From Zoogloea oleivorans (GTDB lineage: Bacteria; Pseudomonadota; Gammaproteobacteria; Burkholderiales; Rhodocyclaceae): 48,674 bases of DNA. The stretch's first letter is position 1, and the number at the start of each line of letters is the position of its first letter. The notes below the pieces were generated by a model, which ran no database searches, was not told the DNA's origin, and saw only the letters and a program-made list of their open reading frames with translations. The translations under genes were made by a program, and so were the position numbers. The stretch spans positions 109,713-158,386 of the forward strand of contig JAOAUC010000046.1 in the NCBI GenBank assembly GCA_030157785.1, read 5' to 3'. Below are positions 1 through 7,681 of this stretch, one piece after another.

Positions 1-5
1 GCTTC

Positions 6-81
6 AGTAAGCAGCGGTAATGATGCTGTATCTGGATTGTGATTCCAGTGGTCACCGGTTCGAACCCGGTATGTCGCCCCA
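6..81 (+). tRNA. tRNA-His (GTG), 5' part poorly formed or cut
   Basis: The anticodon arm (stem ctgga 32-36, loop ttgtgat 37-43, stem tccag 44-48) carries a GTG anticodon, which means histidine. The T arm is perfect (accgg 54-58, loop ttcgaac, ccggt 66-70). It is followed by an acceptor strand, discriminator C (78) and encoded CCA (79-81). A C discriminator is typical of tRNA-His, where it pairs with G-1. The 5' third does not fold properly: bases near 6-15 do not pair with the acceptor 71-77, and the D-arm region is about three bases too long. Contig-edge misassembly or a degenerate tRNA would both explain this. Confidence 0.6.
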
Positions 82-90
82 AGATAAGAA

Positions 91-122
91 CCCCCGATTC
101 CGCAAGGAGTCGGGGGTTTTTC
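91..122 (+). terminator. rho-independent terminator after tRNA
   Basis: An 11-bp stem (91-101 with 106-116, one G.U pair) closes a GCAA tetraloop at 102-105 and is followed by a run of six T. It sits 9 bases after the CCA end and terminates the tRNA transcript. Confidence 0.9.
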
Positions 123-253
123 CGTTGGCGATACGTGCCTTGTTTCGCGTGGCGCCATGCAGGATGGCCCGGCTCGCAATTTTGCGGGAGTCAGCCTAGT
201 CTTTTATATGGTCGGTCTGGCTATGGGGCTGGGCGTTGCAGGAGAGGTTCTGA

Positions 254-742
254 ATGAGTCAGCGAGTGTGCCGGGATGGTCCGGTGGGCAGGGGGTTTCC
301 GGTCCTGCTGCTTGCTCTGCTGGCGGGGCTGTCCCTGCCCGCCATGGCGATCAATAAATGCACCGGGGCGGACGGACGGGTGACTTATACGGACGGGCCG
401 TGCGCGGGGGATAGCCGGGTGTCGCGGATCGAGACGCCGCCGCCGACGAGCCGGGAGGAGGAAGCGGAGGCGCGTGCCCGTGCCGATCGCCTGGTCGGTG
501 AGGCGCGTGTTCTGGAAGACCGACAGACTGCCGAAAGCCGGGAAAGGCAGCGTCGCTACGAGGCGGAGCGTGCCGCCGAGGCCGCGCAGCAGAGCCAGCG
601 GGACGAGGCCGAGCGGCAAGCGGCGATTTATCCGGCGCCCTTCATCCCCCGCCACCGGCCGCCCTTGGTGCCGGTTCTGCCGAAGCCCAAACCTGTGCCC
701 CAGGAGCGACCGGCTTTGATGCGGGCTTATCCCTTCCGCTGA
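254..742 (+). CDS. DUF4124 domain protein, exported
   Basis: This 162-residue protein has an N-terminal signal peptide (hydrophobic stretch about residues 15-32 ending near AMA) and then a DUF4124 motif (KCTGADGRVTYTDGPC). DUF4124 proteins are small periplasmic proteins of unknown role. The middle, about residues 62-125, is a charged Glu/Arg/Ala-rich helix likely to form a coiled coil. The tail is Pro-rich. A strong AGGAGAGG ribosome site at 239-246 fixes the start. The last 16 bases overlap the end of the convergent gene on the minus strand. Function is unknown; the family assignment is fairly secure. Confidence 0.8.
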   Translation: MSQRVCRDGPVGRGFPVLLLALLAGLSLPAMAINKCTGADGRVTYTDGPCAGDSRVSRIETPPPTSREEEAEARARADRLVGEARVLEDRQTAESRERQRRYEAERAAEAAQQSQRDEAERQAAIYPAPFIPRHRPPLVPVLPKPKPVPQERPALMRAYPFR

Positions 743-1398
743 GAAGAGGCGTCCAGCGAGCGGGGCGCCTGGCCGGGAAGGGCCGCCAGTTCGGTCGCCG
801 AAAGCGGGCCGAGGATCAACAGGCGGACGGGCTGGTCGGCATGGTCTTCGGCGAAGCGCAGGGCTTGCAGGATGCGTGCGGTGACGCCAGCCGCGGGGTG
901 GTCGAGAACGATGAAAGTCGGCCGGCGCGGCAGCCAGTGGGCGAGGGCTTTGATGCGGGTCTCATTCACCGTATCCAGCCAGGCGTCGTCCCAGGGTTCG
1001 TCGGCGCGGCGGGGCAGGAACCAGGCCAGCGGACGCAATTGCACACCGATCCGGTACAGGATGCCGCCGAGGCGGCTGCGTTCGTCCAGTTGATGATAGC
1101 CGGCTAGGCGATAGCCGAAGTGGCGAACCGTCAGGCGGGCATCCGCCATCACCGTGGCGCAGCTCAGCGTGCAGGGCACTGTCGGATTGGCCCAGGGCAG
1201 CAGGGTGGCACCGTTGCCGGCACCCTCCGTCACCCACGCGGCAAGGCGGCGCTTGAGGTTTTCATCGCCGGGGTCGGCGTCCGGCTTGCCGGCGATGGGG
1301 CTCAGCGCATTGCTGTCGTAACGCTGGCGCAGGCGGGGCAGGCGCGGGGCGACGGCGACCAGCGCCGCAACGGTCAGCACGAGCCCGCCAGTCAGCAT
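727..1398 (-). CDS. conserved hypothetical protein, membrane-anchored
   Basis: A 223-residue protein with one N-terminal hydrophobic segment (about residues 3-20) and then a soluble domain. I do not recognise the family. A segment FIVLDHPAAG (about residues 162-171) looks like a beta strand ending in acidic residues, as in Walker B motifs, but no Walker A is visible. Its start codon overlaps the stop of the upstream methyltransferase by 7 bp, so the two are translationally coupled. Its 3' end overlaps the convergent DUF4124 gene by 16 bp. Confidence 0.65.
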   Translation of the reverse strand: MLTGGLVLTVAALVAVAPRLPRLRQRYDSNALSPIAGKPDADPGDENLKRRLAAWVTEGAGNGATLLPWANPTVPCTLSCATVMADARLTVRHFGYRLAGYHQLDERSRLGGILYRIGVQLRPLAWFLPRRADEPWDDAWLDTVNETRIKALAHWLPRRPTFIVLDHPAAGVTARILQALRFAEDHADQPVRLLILGPLSATELAALPGQAPRSLDASSQRKG

Positions 1399-2252
1399 GC
1401 GAAGCGGCTCCTCAATTCGTTCAGATTGAGTTCATCGAGGATCTTCTCGATGCGCTCCATGGCGTTCTTGCGGGGAGCGCCGGTGCGTCGGGCGATGATC
1501 AGCTCGTTCTTCATCGAATGCTCCCAGCCGACCAGCTCGGTCACCGTGACCTGGTAACCGTGCGCCTCGAGCTGCAGGCAGCGCAGCACGTTGGTCAGCT
1601 GGCTGCCGAATTCACGGGTGTGGATCGGGTGGCGCCAGATTTCCGACAGCGGCGTGAGGCCGAAGCTGGCGTTCTTGTTGTGGCGCAGCACGCTGGCCAC
1701 TTCGGCCTGGCAGCACGGCACCAGCACCAGGAAACGGGCGTCCTTGGCGAAGGCGAACTGGATGGCGTCGTCGGTGGCGGTGTTGCAGGCGTGCAGCGCG
1801 GTGACCACGTCGATGCGTTCCGGCAACTCGGCGGAGCGGGTGGATTCTTCCACGCTCACGTCGAGGAAGCGCATGCGCGGAAAATCAAGCTGCTCGGCCA
1901 GCACGCGGGAGCGTTCGACCAGCTCGGCACGGGTTTCGATGCCGTAGACGGTACCGGCATCCTTCGCCTTGAGGAACAGGTCGTAGAGGATGAAGCCCAG
2001 GTAGGACTTGCCGGCGCCATGGTCGGCGAGGCTCAGGCTGCCGGTTTCGGCCAGTACTTCGGCGAGCAGCGGCTCGATGAACTGGTACAGGTGGTAAACC
2101 TGCTTGAGCTTGCGCCGGCTGTCCTGGTTGAGCTGGCCCTCGCGGGTCAGGATGTGGAGTTCCTTCAGCAGCTCGATGGACTGGCCGGGACGGATCTCCG
2201 GATGTACTGCCGGTTTGGCCTCCAGGGCCGCGGGCTTAGTCTTTTTTGCCAT
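1392..2252 (-). CDS. class I SAM-dependent methyltransferase (Methyltransf_32 type)
   Basis: This 286-residue protein carries a SAM-binding motif I (LADHGAGKSYLGFIL) and an acidic strand-2 end (VYGIETR). The motifs TALHACNTATDDAI and VPCCQ are typical of the GSTCD-like Methyltransf_32 family, whose substrates are mostly unknown. The start ATG at 2252 (MAKKTK) is chosen because it gives a 17-bp overlap with the upstream DUF1415 gene; the reading frame is open 24 bases further. It is coupled at its 3' end to the hypothetical membrane protein. Substrate cannot be told from the sequence. Confidence 0.8.
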   Translation of the reverse strand: MAKKTKPAALEAKPAVHPEIRPGQSIELLKELHILTREGQLNQDSRRKLKQVYHLYQFIEPLLAEVLAETGSLSLADHGAGKSYLGFILYDLFLKAKDAGTVYGIETRAELVERSRVLAEQLDFPRMRFLDVSVEESTRSAELPERIDVVTALHACNTATDDAIQFAFAKDARFLVLVPCCQAEVASVLRHNKNASFGLTPLSEIWRHPIHTREFGSQLTNVLRCLQLEAHGYQVTVTELVGWEHSMKNELIIARRTGAPRKNAMERIEKILDELNLNELRSRFAC

Positions 2253-2802
2253 CGTTCTTCGAGGTGGCGAGGCCAAGGGCTTTCCAGCCGGCGAGGCCGA
2301 GTTTTTGCAAGGTCTCGATGTTGCGTTCGTAGATCATCTCGGCTTCCGGGAAGGCTTCGACGGCCTTGTCGAGGCTGGCTTCGCGGATCAGATGCAGGGT
2401 CGGGAAGGGCGAGCGGTTGGTGTAGTTGGAGATGTCGTCCGGCTCGGTGCCCTCGAACTGGAAGTCCGGGTGGAAGCTGGCGATCTGGATGACACCTTCC
2501 AGTTCGTGCTCGGTGACGGCTTCGTCGGCAATTTCCAGCACGTCATTGAAGAGCAGGAAGTCGGGGAAGAGGCTGGGATGCACCAGCAGCGTGGTGTCCA
2601 CTTCTTCCGGGCTGGCGGCGGCGATGAGCTCGAGTTCCTCGTCGAGCTGCTCCAGAAAGGCGTCGAAGTGGCGCGCGTCGCTGACCACGATGCGGACCTG
2701 ATTCTTCACGTAGACCGACTTGGCGAATGGGCACAGGTTGAGGCCGATAACGGCCTTTTCGATCCACTCACGGGTGGCGGCGATGACTTCTTCGTGGCTC
2801 AT
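2236..2802 (-). CDS. DUF1415 family protein
   Basis: A 188-residue protein of the conserved DUF1415 family. It begins with TREWIEKAVIGLNLCPFAKSV and contains the family's PSLFPDFLLFND and ASFHPDFQFEG segments. Conserved Cys, His and Asp residues suggest an enzyme or metal site, but the function is unknown. The start at 2802 (MSHEEVI) is preceded by a GGAAA-type ribosome site. The coding end overlaps the start of the downstream methyltransferase, so both lie in one leftward operon. It diverges from rbgA. Confidence 0.85.
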   Translation of the reverse strand: MSHEEVIAATREWIEKAVIGLNLCPFAKSVYVKNQVRIVVSDARHFDAFLEQLDEELELIAAASPEEVDTTLLVHPSLFPDFLLFNDVLEIADEAVTEHELEGVIQIASFHPDFQFEGTEPDDISNYTNRSPFPTLHLIREASLDKAVEAFPEAEMIYERNIETLQKLGLAGWKALGLATSKNDGKKD

Positions 2803-2885
2803 GGTGCGGGCTTTCCGGGTATTTCCTTCGAGGGCCGTCATTTTGCCCTGATAATGGCAGGCTTTCATTGATTCAAAGCACGCCC

Positions 2886-3806
2886 ATGTCCATCCAGTGG
2901 TTCCCCGGTCACATGACTTCCGCCCGCAAGAAGGCGGCGGAGAGCATGGAGCGTATCGACGTCGTCATCGAAGTGCTCGATGCCCGCCTCCCCGAGGCGA
3001 GCAGCAACCCGATGATTCGCGACCTGCGCGCCCATCGCCAGCGGCCGTGTCTGAAGATTCTCAACAAGGCCGATCTGGCCGATCCGGTTGTCACCGCCCA
3101 GTGGCTGGCCTACTACAACGCCCAGAAGGGCGTGAAGGCGGTGGCCCTGTCGTGCAAGAAGCCCGGCGATGTGGCCAAGGTGCCCAACCTGTGCAAGCCC
3201 TTGGCGCCTCACCGCGCCGACCGCCTGAAGCCCTTGCGCATGATGATCATGGGCATTCCCAACGTGGGCAAATCCACGCTGATGAATGCACTGCTCAAGA
3301 AGCGCGTGGCCAAGGTGGGCGACGAGCCGGCAGTGACCAAGAGCCAGCAGGTGCTGGATCTGTCGCCGACCATGACCCTCACCGACACCCCGGGCATGAT
3401 GTGGCCGAAAATCACCCACGACGCGGACGGTTTTGCGCTGGCCGCCAGCCACGCCATCGGCCGCAATGCGGTAATCGACGAGGAAGTGGCGAACTTTCTG
3501 GGCGGGCTGCTGCTGGAGCGCTATCCGGCCCTGATCGCCAAGCGTTACGGCGTGCCGGTGGAAGGCCTGGACGGCCCGGCGCTGGTTGAAGCCATCGCCC
3601 GACGGCGCGGTTGCCTGTTGAGGGGCGGCGGGCTGGACATCGAAAAGGCGTCACTGATCCTGCTGCAGGATTACCGTGACGGTGCCATCGGCCGGGTCAG
3701 CCTGGAAACCCCGACCACCCGCAAGGCGATGCTCGACGCCTACGCCGAGAAGCTGGCGGCCGCTGCCCAGGCCAAGGCCGACGAGCAGGATCCGGACGCC
3801 CTGTAG
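2886..3806 (+). CDS. rbgA: ribosome biogenesis GTPase RbgA/YlqF
   Basis: A 306-residue circularly permuted GTPase. It starts with the family hallmark QWFPGHM, has G4 NKAD near residue 58, then G1 GIPNVGKS near residue 125 and G3 DTPG near residue 170. The C-terminal helical domain follows. RbgA/YlqF GTPases act in late maturation of the large ribosomal subunit. Start 2886 is preferred over an upstream in-frame ATG at 2868 because the conserved N-terminus begins there. Its TAG stop lies inside the first arm of a palindromic repeat (3802-3873). Confidence 0.93.
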   Translation: MSIQWFPGHMTSARKKAAESMERIDVVIEVLDARLPEASSNPMIRDLRAHRQRPCLKILNKADLADPVVTAQWLAYYNAQKGVKAVALSCKKPGDVAKVPNLCKPLAPHRADRLKPLRMMIMGIPNVGKSTLMNALLKKRVAKVGDEPAVTKSQQVLDLSPTMTLTDTPGMMWPKITHDADGFALAASHAIGRNAVIDEEVANFLGGLLLERYPALIAKRYGVPVEGLDGPALVEAIARRRGCLLRGGGLDIEKASLILLQDYRDGAIGRVSLETPTTRKAMLDAYAEKLAAAAQAKADEQDPDAL

Positions 3807-3886
3807 GGGCCAATTCACTCGCCCATCCGGTGGTTGATCAGCGAAGAAGCGGGCGACTGAAGTCGCCCCTACAAGTCGCCCTTACA
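3802..3886. repeat. paired REP-like palindromes (BIME-like)
   Basis: Two copies of a REP-like unit face each other between convergent genes. The first begins TGTAGGGGC and ends ACTCGCCC (3802-3824). The second is its inverted form, GGGCGACT-GA-AGTCGCCC followed by CTACA (3851-3873), with a perfect 8-bp stem at 3851-3858/3861-3868. A third partial copy (AGTCGCCCTTACA) runs to 3886. The arms supply the TAG stop of rbgA and the TAA stop of the methyltransferase. It could act as a bidirectional terminator or mRNA stabiliser. Confidence 0.65.
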
Positions 3887-4904
3887 CCCGCAGCAGCAGG
3901 GTCTTCAGCGGCGGATTGCCGTCGGAGCTCGGGAAGTCGGCTTCGGGCGTGATCCATCCCATTTCGCGGATGGTCCGGCCGGCTTTCTTGGCGCTGCGCT
4001 CGAGCTGGTCGGCCCAGGCCTGGCGATCCACCTGGGCGACGTTGTTGCAGCACACCAGCGTACCGCCTTCATTCGTGCACAGCAGCGCCGGCTTGAACAG
4101 GGCCGAGTAGTCGTTCACCAGATCCACCACCCCAAAGGCGCTCTTGGCGTAGCGGGGAGGGTCGAGGAAGACCACGTCGAAGCCGTGCTTCTCGAGGACC
4201 GGGAACGGAGGCATGCGCTTGCCGCGCACCATCTTCGCCTGGCCGATGCCCGACAGCTGGCGCAGGGCGGCGAAGGCGTCGCTCTTCACGAAGCGCACGC
4301 GGATCGGCAGCTCGTTGAGGCGGGCGTTTTCCTTGCCGATGGACAGGCTGGTTTCGGAAAAGTCCACATTGACCACATGCTTGGCGCCGGCCTTGGCGGC
4401 AGCAATGCCGAGCCCGCAGGTGTAGGCGAAGGTGTTCAGTACCGACTTGCCCGGCGCTTCGGCCATGATGCGTCGACGGGCAGCGCGCAGGTCGAGGAAC
4501 AGCCACGGATCCTGCCCGGAATGGCGAGCCTGGACCCGGTATTTCACACCCATCTCGGTGAATTCGCGCAGTGCTTCGGCCTTGGCCAGTTGCTCGGGCG
4601 GGAGCGCGTTGCTGATGCGCGAGTTGGCGTGGCTGCGGTCGTTGTAAACCACGTCGAGCCCCGGACAGGCTTCGGCATAGAAGCCTTCAAGGGCTTCCAG
4701 TTCGGCGGGCATCAGCGGGCCGTGGAAGCTCTGCACGAGGATCAGGCTGCCATAGCGGTCGACGGTCAGGCCGGGACGGCCTTCGACGGTGCCGTGGAAG
4801 AGCCGGTAGGCGTTGGTCTTTTCTTTGAGCAGGCGGGCGATAAGGTCGCGGCGAACCTCATGAGCCTCGTGAAGGGCGGAAATCAGGGTTTGGGAATCAG
4901 GCAT
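3882..4904 (-). CDS. class I SAM-dependent rRNA methyltransferase, RlmI-like, lacking PUA
   Basis: A 340-residue enzyme of the RlmI/RlmK-like family, which makes 5-methylcytosine or related marks in 23S rRNA. Visible features are NAYRLFHGTVEGRPGLTVDRYG, the SAM motif NTFAYTCGLGIAAAKAG, and the catalytic-type motif FLDPPRYAKS (motif IV DPPR). RlmI itself starts with a PUA domain of about 70 residues; this protein starts directly at the following domain, so the PUA is absent. ATG 4904 is chosen because the coding pattern stops matching the family upstream of it. It lies 37 bp downstream of the MscS gene, probably co-transcribed. Confidence 0.8.
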   Translation of the reverse strand: MPDSQTLISALHEAHEVRRDLIARLLKEKTNAYRLFHGTVEGRPGLTVDRYGSLILVQSFHGPLMPAELEALEGFYAEACPGLDVVYNDRSHANSRISNALPPEQLAKAEALREFTEMGVKYRVQARHSGQDPWLFLDLRAARRRIMAEAPGKSVLNTFAYTCGLGIAAAKAGAKHVVNVDFSETSLSIGKENARLNELPIRVRFVKSDAFAALRQLSGIGQAKMVRGKRMPPFPVLEKHGFDVVFLDPPRYAKSAFGVVDLVNDYSALFKPALLCTNEGGTLVCCNNVAQVDRQAWADQLERSAKKAGRTIREMGWITPEADFPSSDGNPPLKTLLLRV

Positions 4905-4941
4905 GGGCGGTACGGGCTTTCGGCAGGATAGGTAAATCGGC

Positions 4942-6462
4942 TCAGAGACCGAAGAATTCGCGGATTTTTTTGCCCAGGGCGGCAACTTCGGAGCCCTGGG
5001 AGGCACTGTGGCCGGGTTTGTCTTCAGCATACCCCGTTTCGAGGGCCTGGAAGTGGCTGAGACGGCGCTCGAGGATGGCGGAAATGCCTTCTGCGAGCTC
5101 CGGGCGGGCACGGATGATGTGTTCGAAGCCGGCCTTGTCGAGACGGTAGGCCTCCATGTCGCTGGTGGCAATGACGGTCGCCCGGCGTGGCGCGCCGGTC
5201 ATCAGGCCGAGTTCGCCGAAGAGGCTGCCCGGGCCGCGCTTTTCGAGCAGGCGCTGCTGGCCGCCGTCGGGTGGCTGCCACCAGGCTTCGGCTTCGCCGC
5301 TGACGATGATGTAGAGCCAGTGGGCGATGGCGCCCTGGCGGGTGACGATGTCGCCCTGTGCGAAGGGGGCGTTCACCAGCCGGCGGGCCAGTTCCAGTTG
5401 CTCGGCTTCTGACAGGCGCGAGAACAGATCGATCTGCGAAATGGCCTGCAGGCGGCGGTTGAGTTCGCGGGCGCGGACTTCCTCCCGGTGGGCTTCGCCT
5501 TCCTGCACCAGGTGTATGGTCTGGTCGCTGACGGCCAGGCGGATGCCTTCCCGCTGCAGTGCGGCGAGAACGTGGTGGCGCACGTCCGAGTCGGTGACTT
5601 CGTCCGGCCCCGGGTCCACCAGCCAGTAGCGCAGGGCGTAGCGGGCAAAGCCCGGGCCGAAGTCGAGGAGCAGGCACTGGGGCTCAGGATCGAGGCTCAG
5701 GTTGGGAATGCGGGCGGTCTGGATGTCCTGCAGGATGGCGCTGCCTACCCGGGCTGGCGGCACCGACAGATCGATGTTGAAGGGAATGCTGCGCCGTTGC
5801 TGGGGGACCGACTGGCGTTTGTTGCACAGTACCGAGTAGCGGTTTTTCATCAGGTGGCTGTTGGGAATGACGACCCGTTCGCCGCTGCGCGTGACGATGG
5901 CGGTGTAGCGCCACTGGATGTCGCTGACCCGGCCGGCCATGTCCCCCATCTGGATCCAGTCGCCGATCTCGAGGGAATTGTCCATCTGCAGGGCCAGGCC
6001 GCCCAGCAGGTTGCCGAGGGTGTCCTGCATTGAAATGGCCACCACGGCGGTGAGTACTGCCGAAGTAGCGAACAGGTGCGAGAACTCCATGCCGGCCAGA
6101 TTGAGGCGCAGAAAGCCCCACGCTACGTAGCCGATGATCACCAGGATGTCGGCGAGGATGCCGGAAATGTGCACCCGCATGCGCGGCAGCACCACGTTGA
6201 ACAGCGCCAGGCCGAGGTAGCGGATTACCGCCAGTCCTTCGCCGAAAATCGCCATTTCGCGCAGCCAGCGCAGGGCCGCCGGCTGCATGTGGCCTTCCAG
6301 CAGGCCGGCCAGCAGGTCGCCGAGCAGGCAGGCGGCGAAGAACACGCCGGTGTTCATCAGTGAGCGCCGCCAGGCGATCAGCGGCCGCAGGATAAGCGCA
6401 GCGGACAAGGCCATCAGCAGAATGGCGAAGGGCGCTTCGGTGCTGAGGAAGGGAATGGGCAT
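4942..6462 (-). CDS. MscS-family mechanosensitive channel with C-terminal cyclic nucleotide-binding domain
   Basis: 506 residues. The N-terminal third holds about four or five membrane helices. The MscS pore/beta domain follows (about 140-215: SMQDTLGNLLGGLALQMDN, then EIGDWIQMGDMAGRVSDIQ and VIPNSHLMKN). Residues about 350-470 form a cNMP-binding domain with a phosphate-binding cassette FGELGLMTGAPRRATV, close to the canonical FGE...PRxA pattern. Such channels release osmolytes on hypo-osmotic shock, and the extra domain suggests gating or modulation by cAMP or cGMP. The gene precedes the rRNA methyltransferase on the same strand. Confidence 0.9.
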   Translation of the reverse strand: MPIPFLSTEAPFAILLMALSAALILRPLIAWRRSLMNTGVFFAACLLGDLLAGLLEGHMQPAALRWLREMAIFGEGLAVIRYLGLALFNVVLPRMRVHISGILADILVIIGYVAWGFLRLNLAGMEFSHLFATSAVLTAVVAISMQDTLGNLLGGLALQMDNSLEIGDWIQMGDMAGRVSDIQWRYTAIVTRSGERVVIPNSHLMKNRYSVLCNKRQSVPQQRRSIPFNIDLSVPPARVGSAILQDIQTARIPNLSLDPEPQCLLLDFGPGFARYALRYWLVDPGPDEVTDSDVRHHVLAALQREGIRLAVSDQTIHLVQEGEAHREEVRARELNRRLQAISQIDLFSRLSEAEQLELARRLVNAPFAQGDIVTRQGAIAHWLYIIVSGEAEAWWQPPDGGQQRLLEKRGPGSLFGELGLMTGAPRRATVIATSDMEAYRLDKAGFEHIIRARPELAEGISAILERRLSHFQALETGYAEDKPGHSASQGSEVAALGKKIREFFGL

Positions 6463-6592
6463 GTGGATCGGTCAGGTGTGTCCGGGGGTGTGGTGGCGTG
6501 AGGGGTTTGCCTGATCGTTAACGGAGGGCGCCCGCCCGAATGAAGGGGCGGGGGTCAGGTTTGCGGGGCAGAGGGCGCGGGCGTCGGAAACG

Positions 6593-7003
6593 TCAGAGCG
6601 CTGCGCGCAGGCGCTCGGCCATCTCGTCCAATTCCGTCCGCGTGGGAGCGGTGGCCGGCCACACGCCGGGCAGGCTGTCGCCGGTGGTGCGCGGCAGCAC
6701 GTGGAGATGGAAGTGGAAGACCGTTTGCCCGCCGGCGACTTCGTTGGCCTGGAAGAGCGTTACGCCTTCACAGCCCGCAGCCTGACGGACGGCTCTGGCG
6801 ATGCGGGTGCTGGTGCGCATGACCGCTTCGGCCAGTTCGTCTTCGAGGGTGTAGATGTTTTCCCGGTGGGGCTTGGCGATGACCAGGGTGTGTCCCGGAT
6901 TGCCGGCCATGATGTTCAGGAAGGCGAGGGTGTGTTCATCCTCGTAAACCTTCGAGGCGGGTAGCTCGCCGCGCACGATGCGGCAGAAAACGCAGTCGTC
7001 CAT
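6593..7003 (-). CDS. HIT-family nucleotide hydrolase/transferase
   Basis: 136 residues. The N-terminal CVFCRIVRGELPA segment and the histidine triad HFHLHVLPR near the C-terminus define a HIT protein. Members hydrolyse nucleoside phosphoramidates or dinucleoside polyphosphates. Length and architecture resemble Hint/HinT or the Fhit-like branch; the exact branch is unclear. ATG 7003 has a good AAGGAGA ribosome site. It follows a thioredoxin-like gene on the same strand with 39 bp between them. Confidence 0.9.
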   Translation of the reverse strand: MDDCVFCRIVRGELPASKVYEDEHTLAFLNIMAGNPGHTLVIAKPHRENIYTLEDELAEAVMRTSTRIARAVRQAAGCEGVTLFQANEVAGGQTVFHFHLHVLPRTTGDSLPGVWPATAPTRTELDEMAERLRAAL

Positions 7004-7042
7004 GTTTGTCTCCTTCTTTTTCTGGTGTTTTTATTGTGCGGA

Positions 7043-7432
7043 TTATCCCGCACGTTCGGCCAGGGCGCGGCGCAGGTTGCGTTCTTCCTGCCAGCTGCGG
7101 CGCAGCGGGTCGGAGTTGGCGTAGCGTCGGCTCTCGTCCACGCTCTGGGCGTGAAAGCTCTCCACGGTGCGTTGGAGCAGTTCGTGGTGGGGCAGCATGG
7201 TGCCGAAGAACAGCACGTGCTCGTCGCGCTGGATGAGCACGGTGGGAAAGTTCTCGACGTCGTAGTCGTCCAGCAGGTCTGCCTCGTCCTCCACGTCCAG
7301 CCACAGGAAGCTGGCGGTGGGGAAGCGCGCGGCGAGGGCATCGAAGCCTGCCCGGTAATCCCGGCAGGTGCCGCACCAGTTGGCGCACAGGCAGGCGATG
7401 AGGAATTCTGGCGTGTCGGCAGGCGTGCTCAT
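7043..7432 (-). CDS. thioredoxin-fold protein
   Basis: 129 residues with the active-site motif WCGTC (Cys20 and Cys23) and the cis-proline segment VENFPTVLI. Thioredoxin-like redox proteins of this size reduce or exchange disulphides; no signal peptide is visible, so it is probably cytoplasmic. ATG 7432 overlaps the TGA of the upstream small gene by 4 bp (ATGA), which confirms both start and coupling. Confidence 0.88.
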   Translation of the reverse strand: MSTPADTPEFLIACLCANWCGTCRDYRAGFDALAARFPTASFLWLDVEDEADLLDDYDVENFPTVLIQRDEHVLFFGTMLPHHELLQRTVESFHAQSVDESRRYANSDPLRRSWQEERNLRRALAERAG

Positions 7433-7677
7433 GGTGCGGGTGTTTCCGGATTGGCGGCGGGCGGTGGCGGGGCTTGTTCGAGGGCGATCCACTTGACCCA
7501 CTGGCCGCAGGCGTTGCGCGGGCCGCGACTGTTGCCGTGCCAGGGGCCTTCCTGGCAGGGGCCGCGGTCGTTGTTCTCGTCGTACTCGATGGTGTCGGGC
7601 TCGGCGCCCGGCATGCGGGCGCCACCCCAGCGGTTGCAGGTGAGGCAGCGGCGGCGCTCGATGGACTGGACGGCCAA
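7429..7677 (-). CDS. small Cys-containing conserved hypothetical protein
   Basis: 82 residues, not assigned to a family. It contains a CxxC pair (CLTCNRWGG) and two further Cys residues (GPCQEGPWHG and NACGQW), suggesting a small metal or zinc-ribbon-like fold, and ends with a Pro/Ala tail. The proposed start is TTG 7677, just 4 bases after the TGA of the transglutaminase gene. The stop overlaps the thioredoxin gene start as ATGA. The tight packing on both sides supports a real gene; the start codon is uncertain. Confidence 0.6.
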   Translation of the reverse strand: MAVQSIERRRCLTCNRWGGARMPGAEPDTIEYDENNDRGPCQEGPWHGNSRGPRNACGQWVKWIALEQAPPPPAANPETPAP

Positions 7678-7681
7678 GCTA

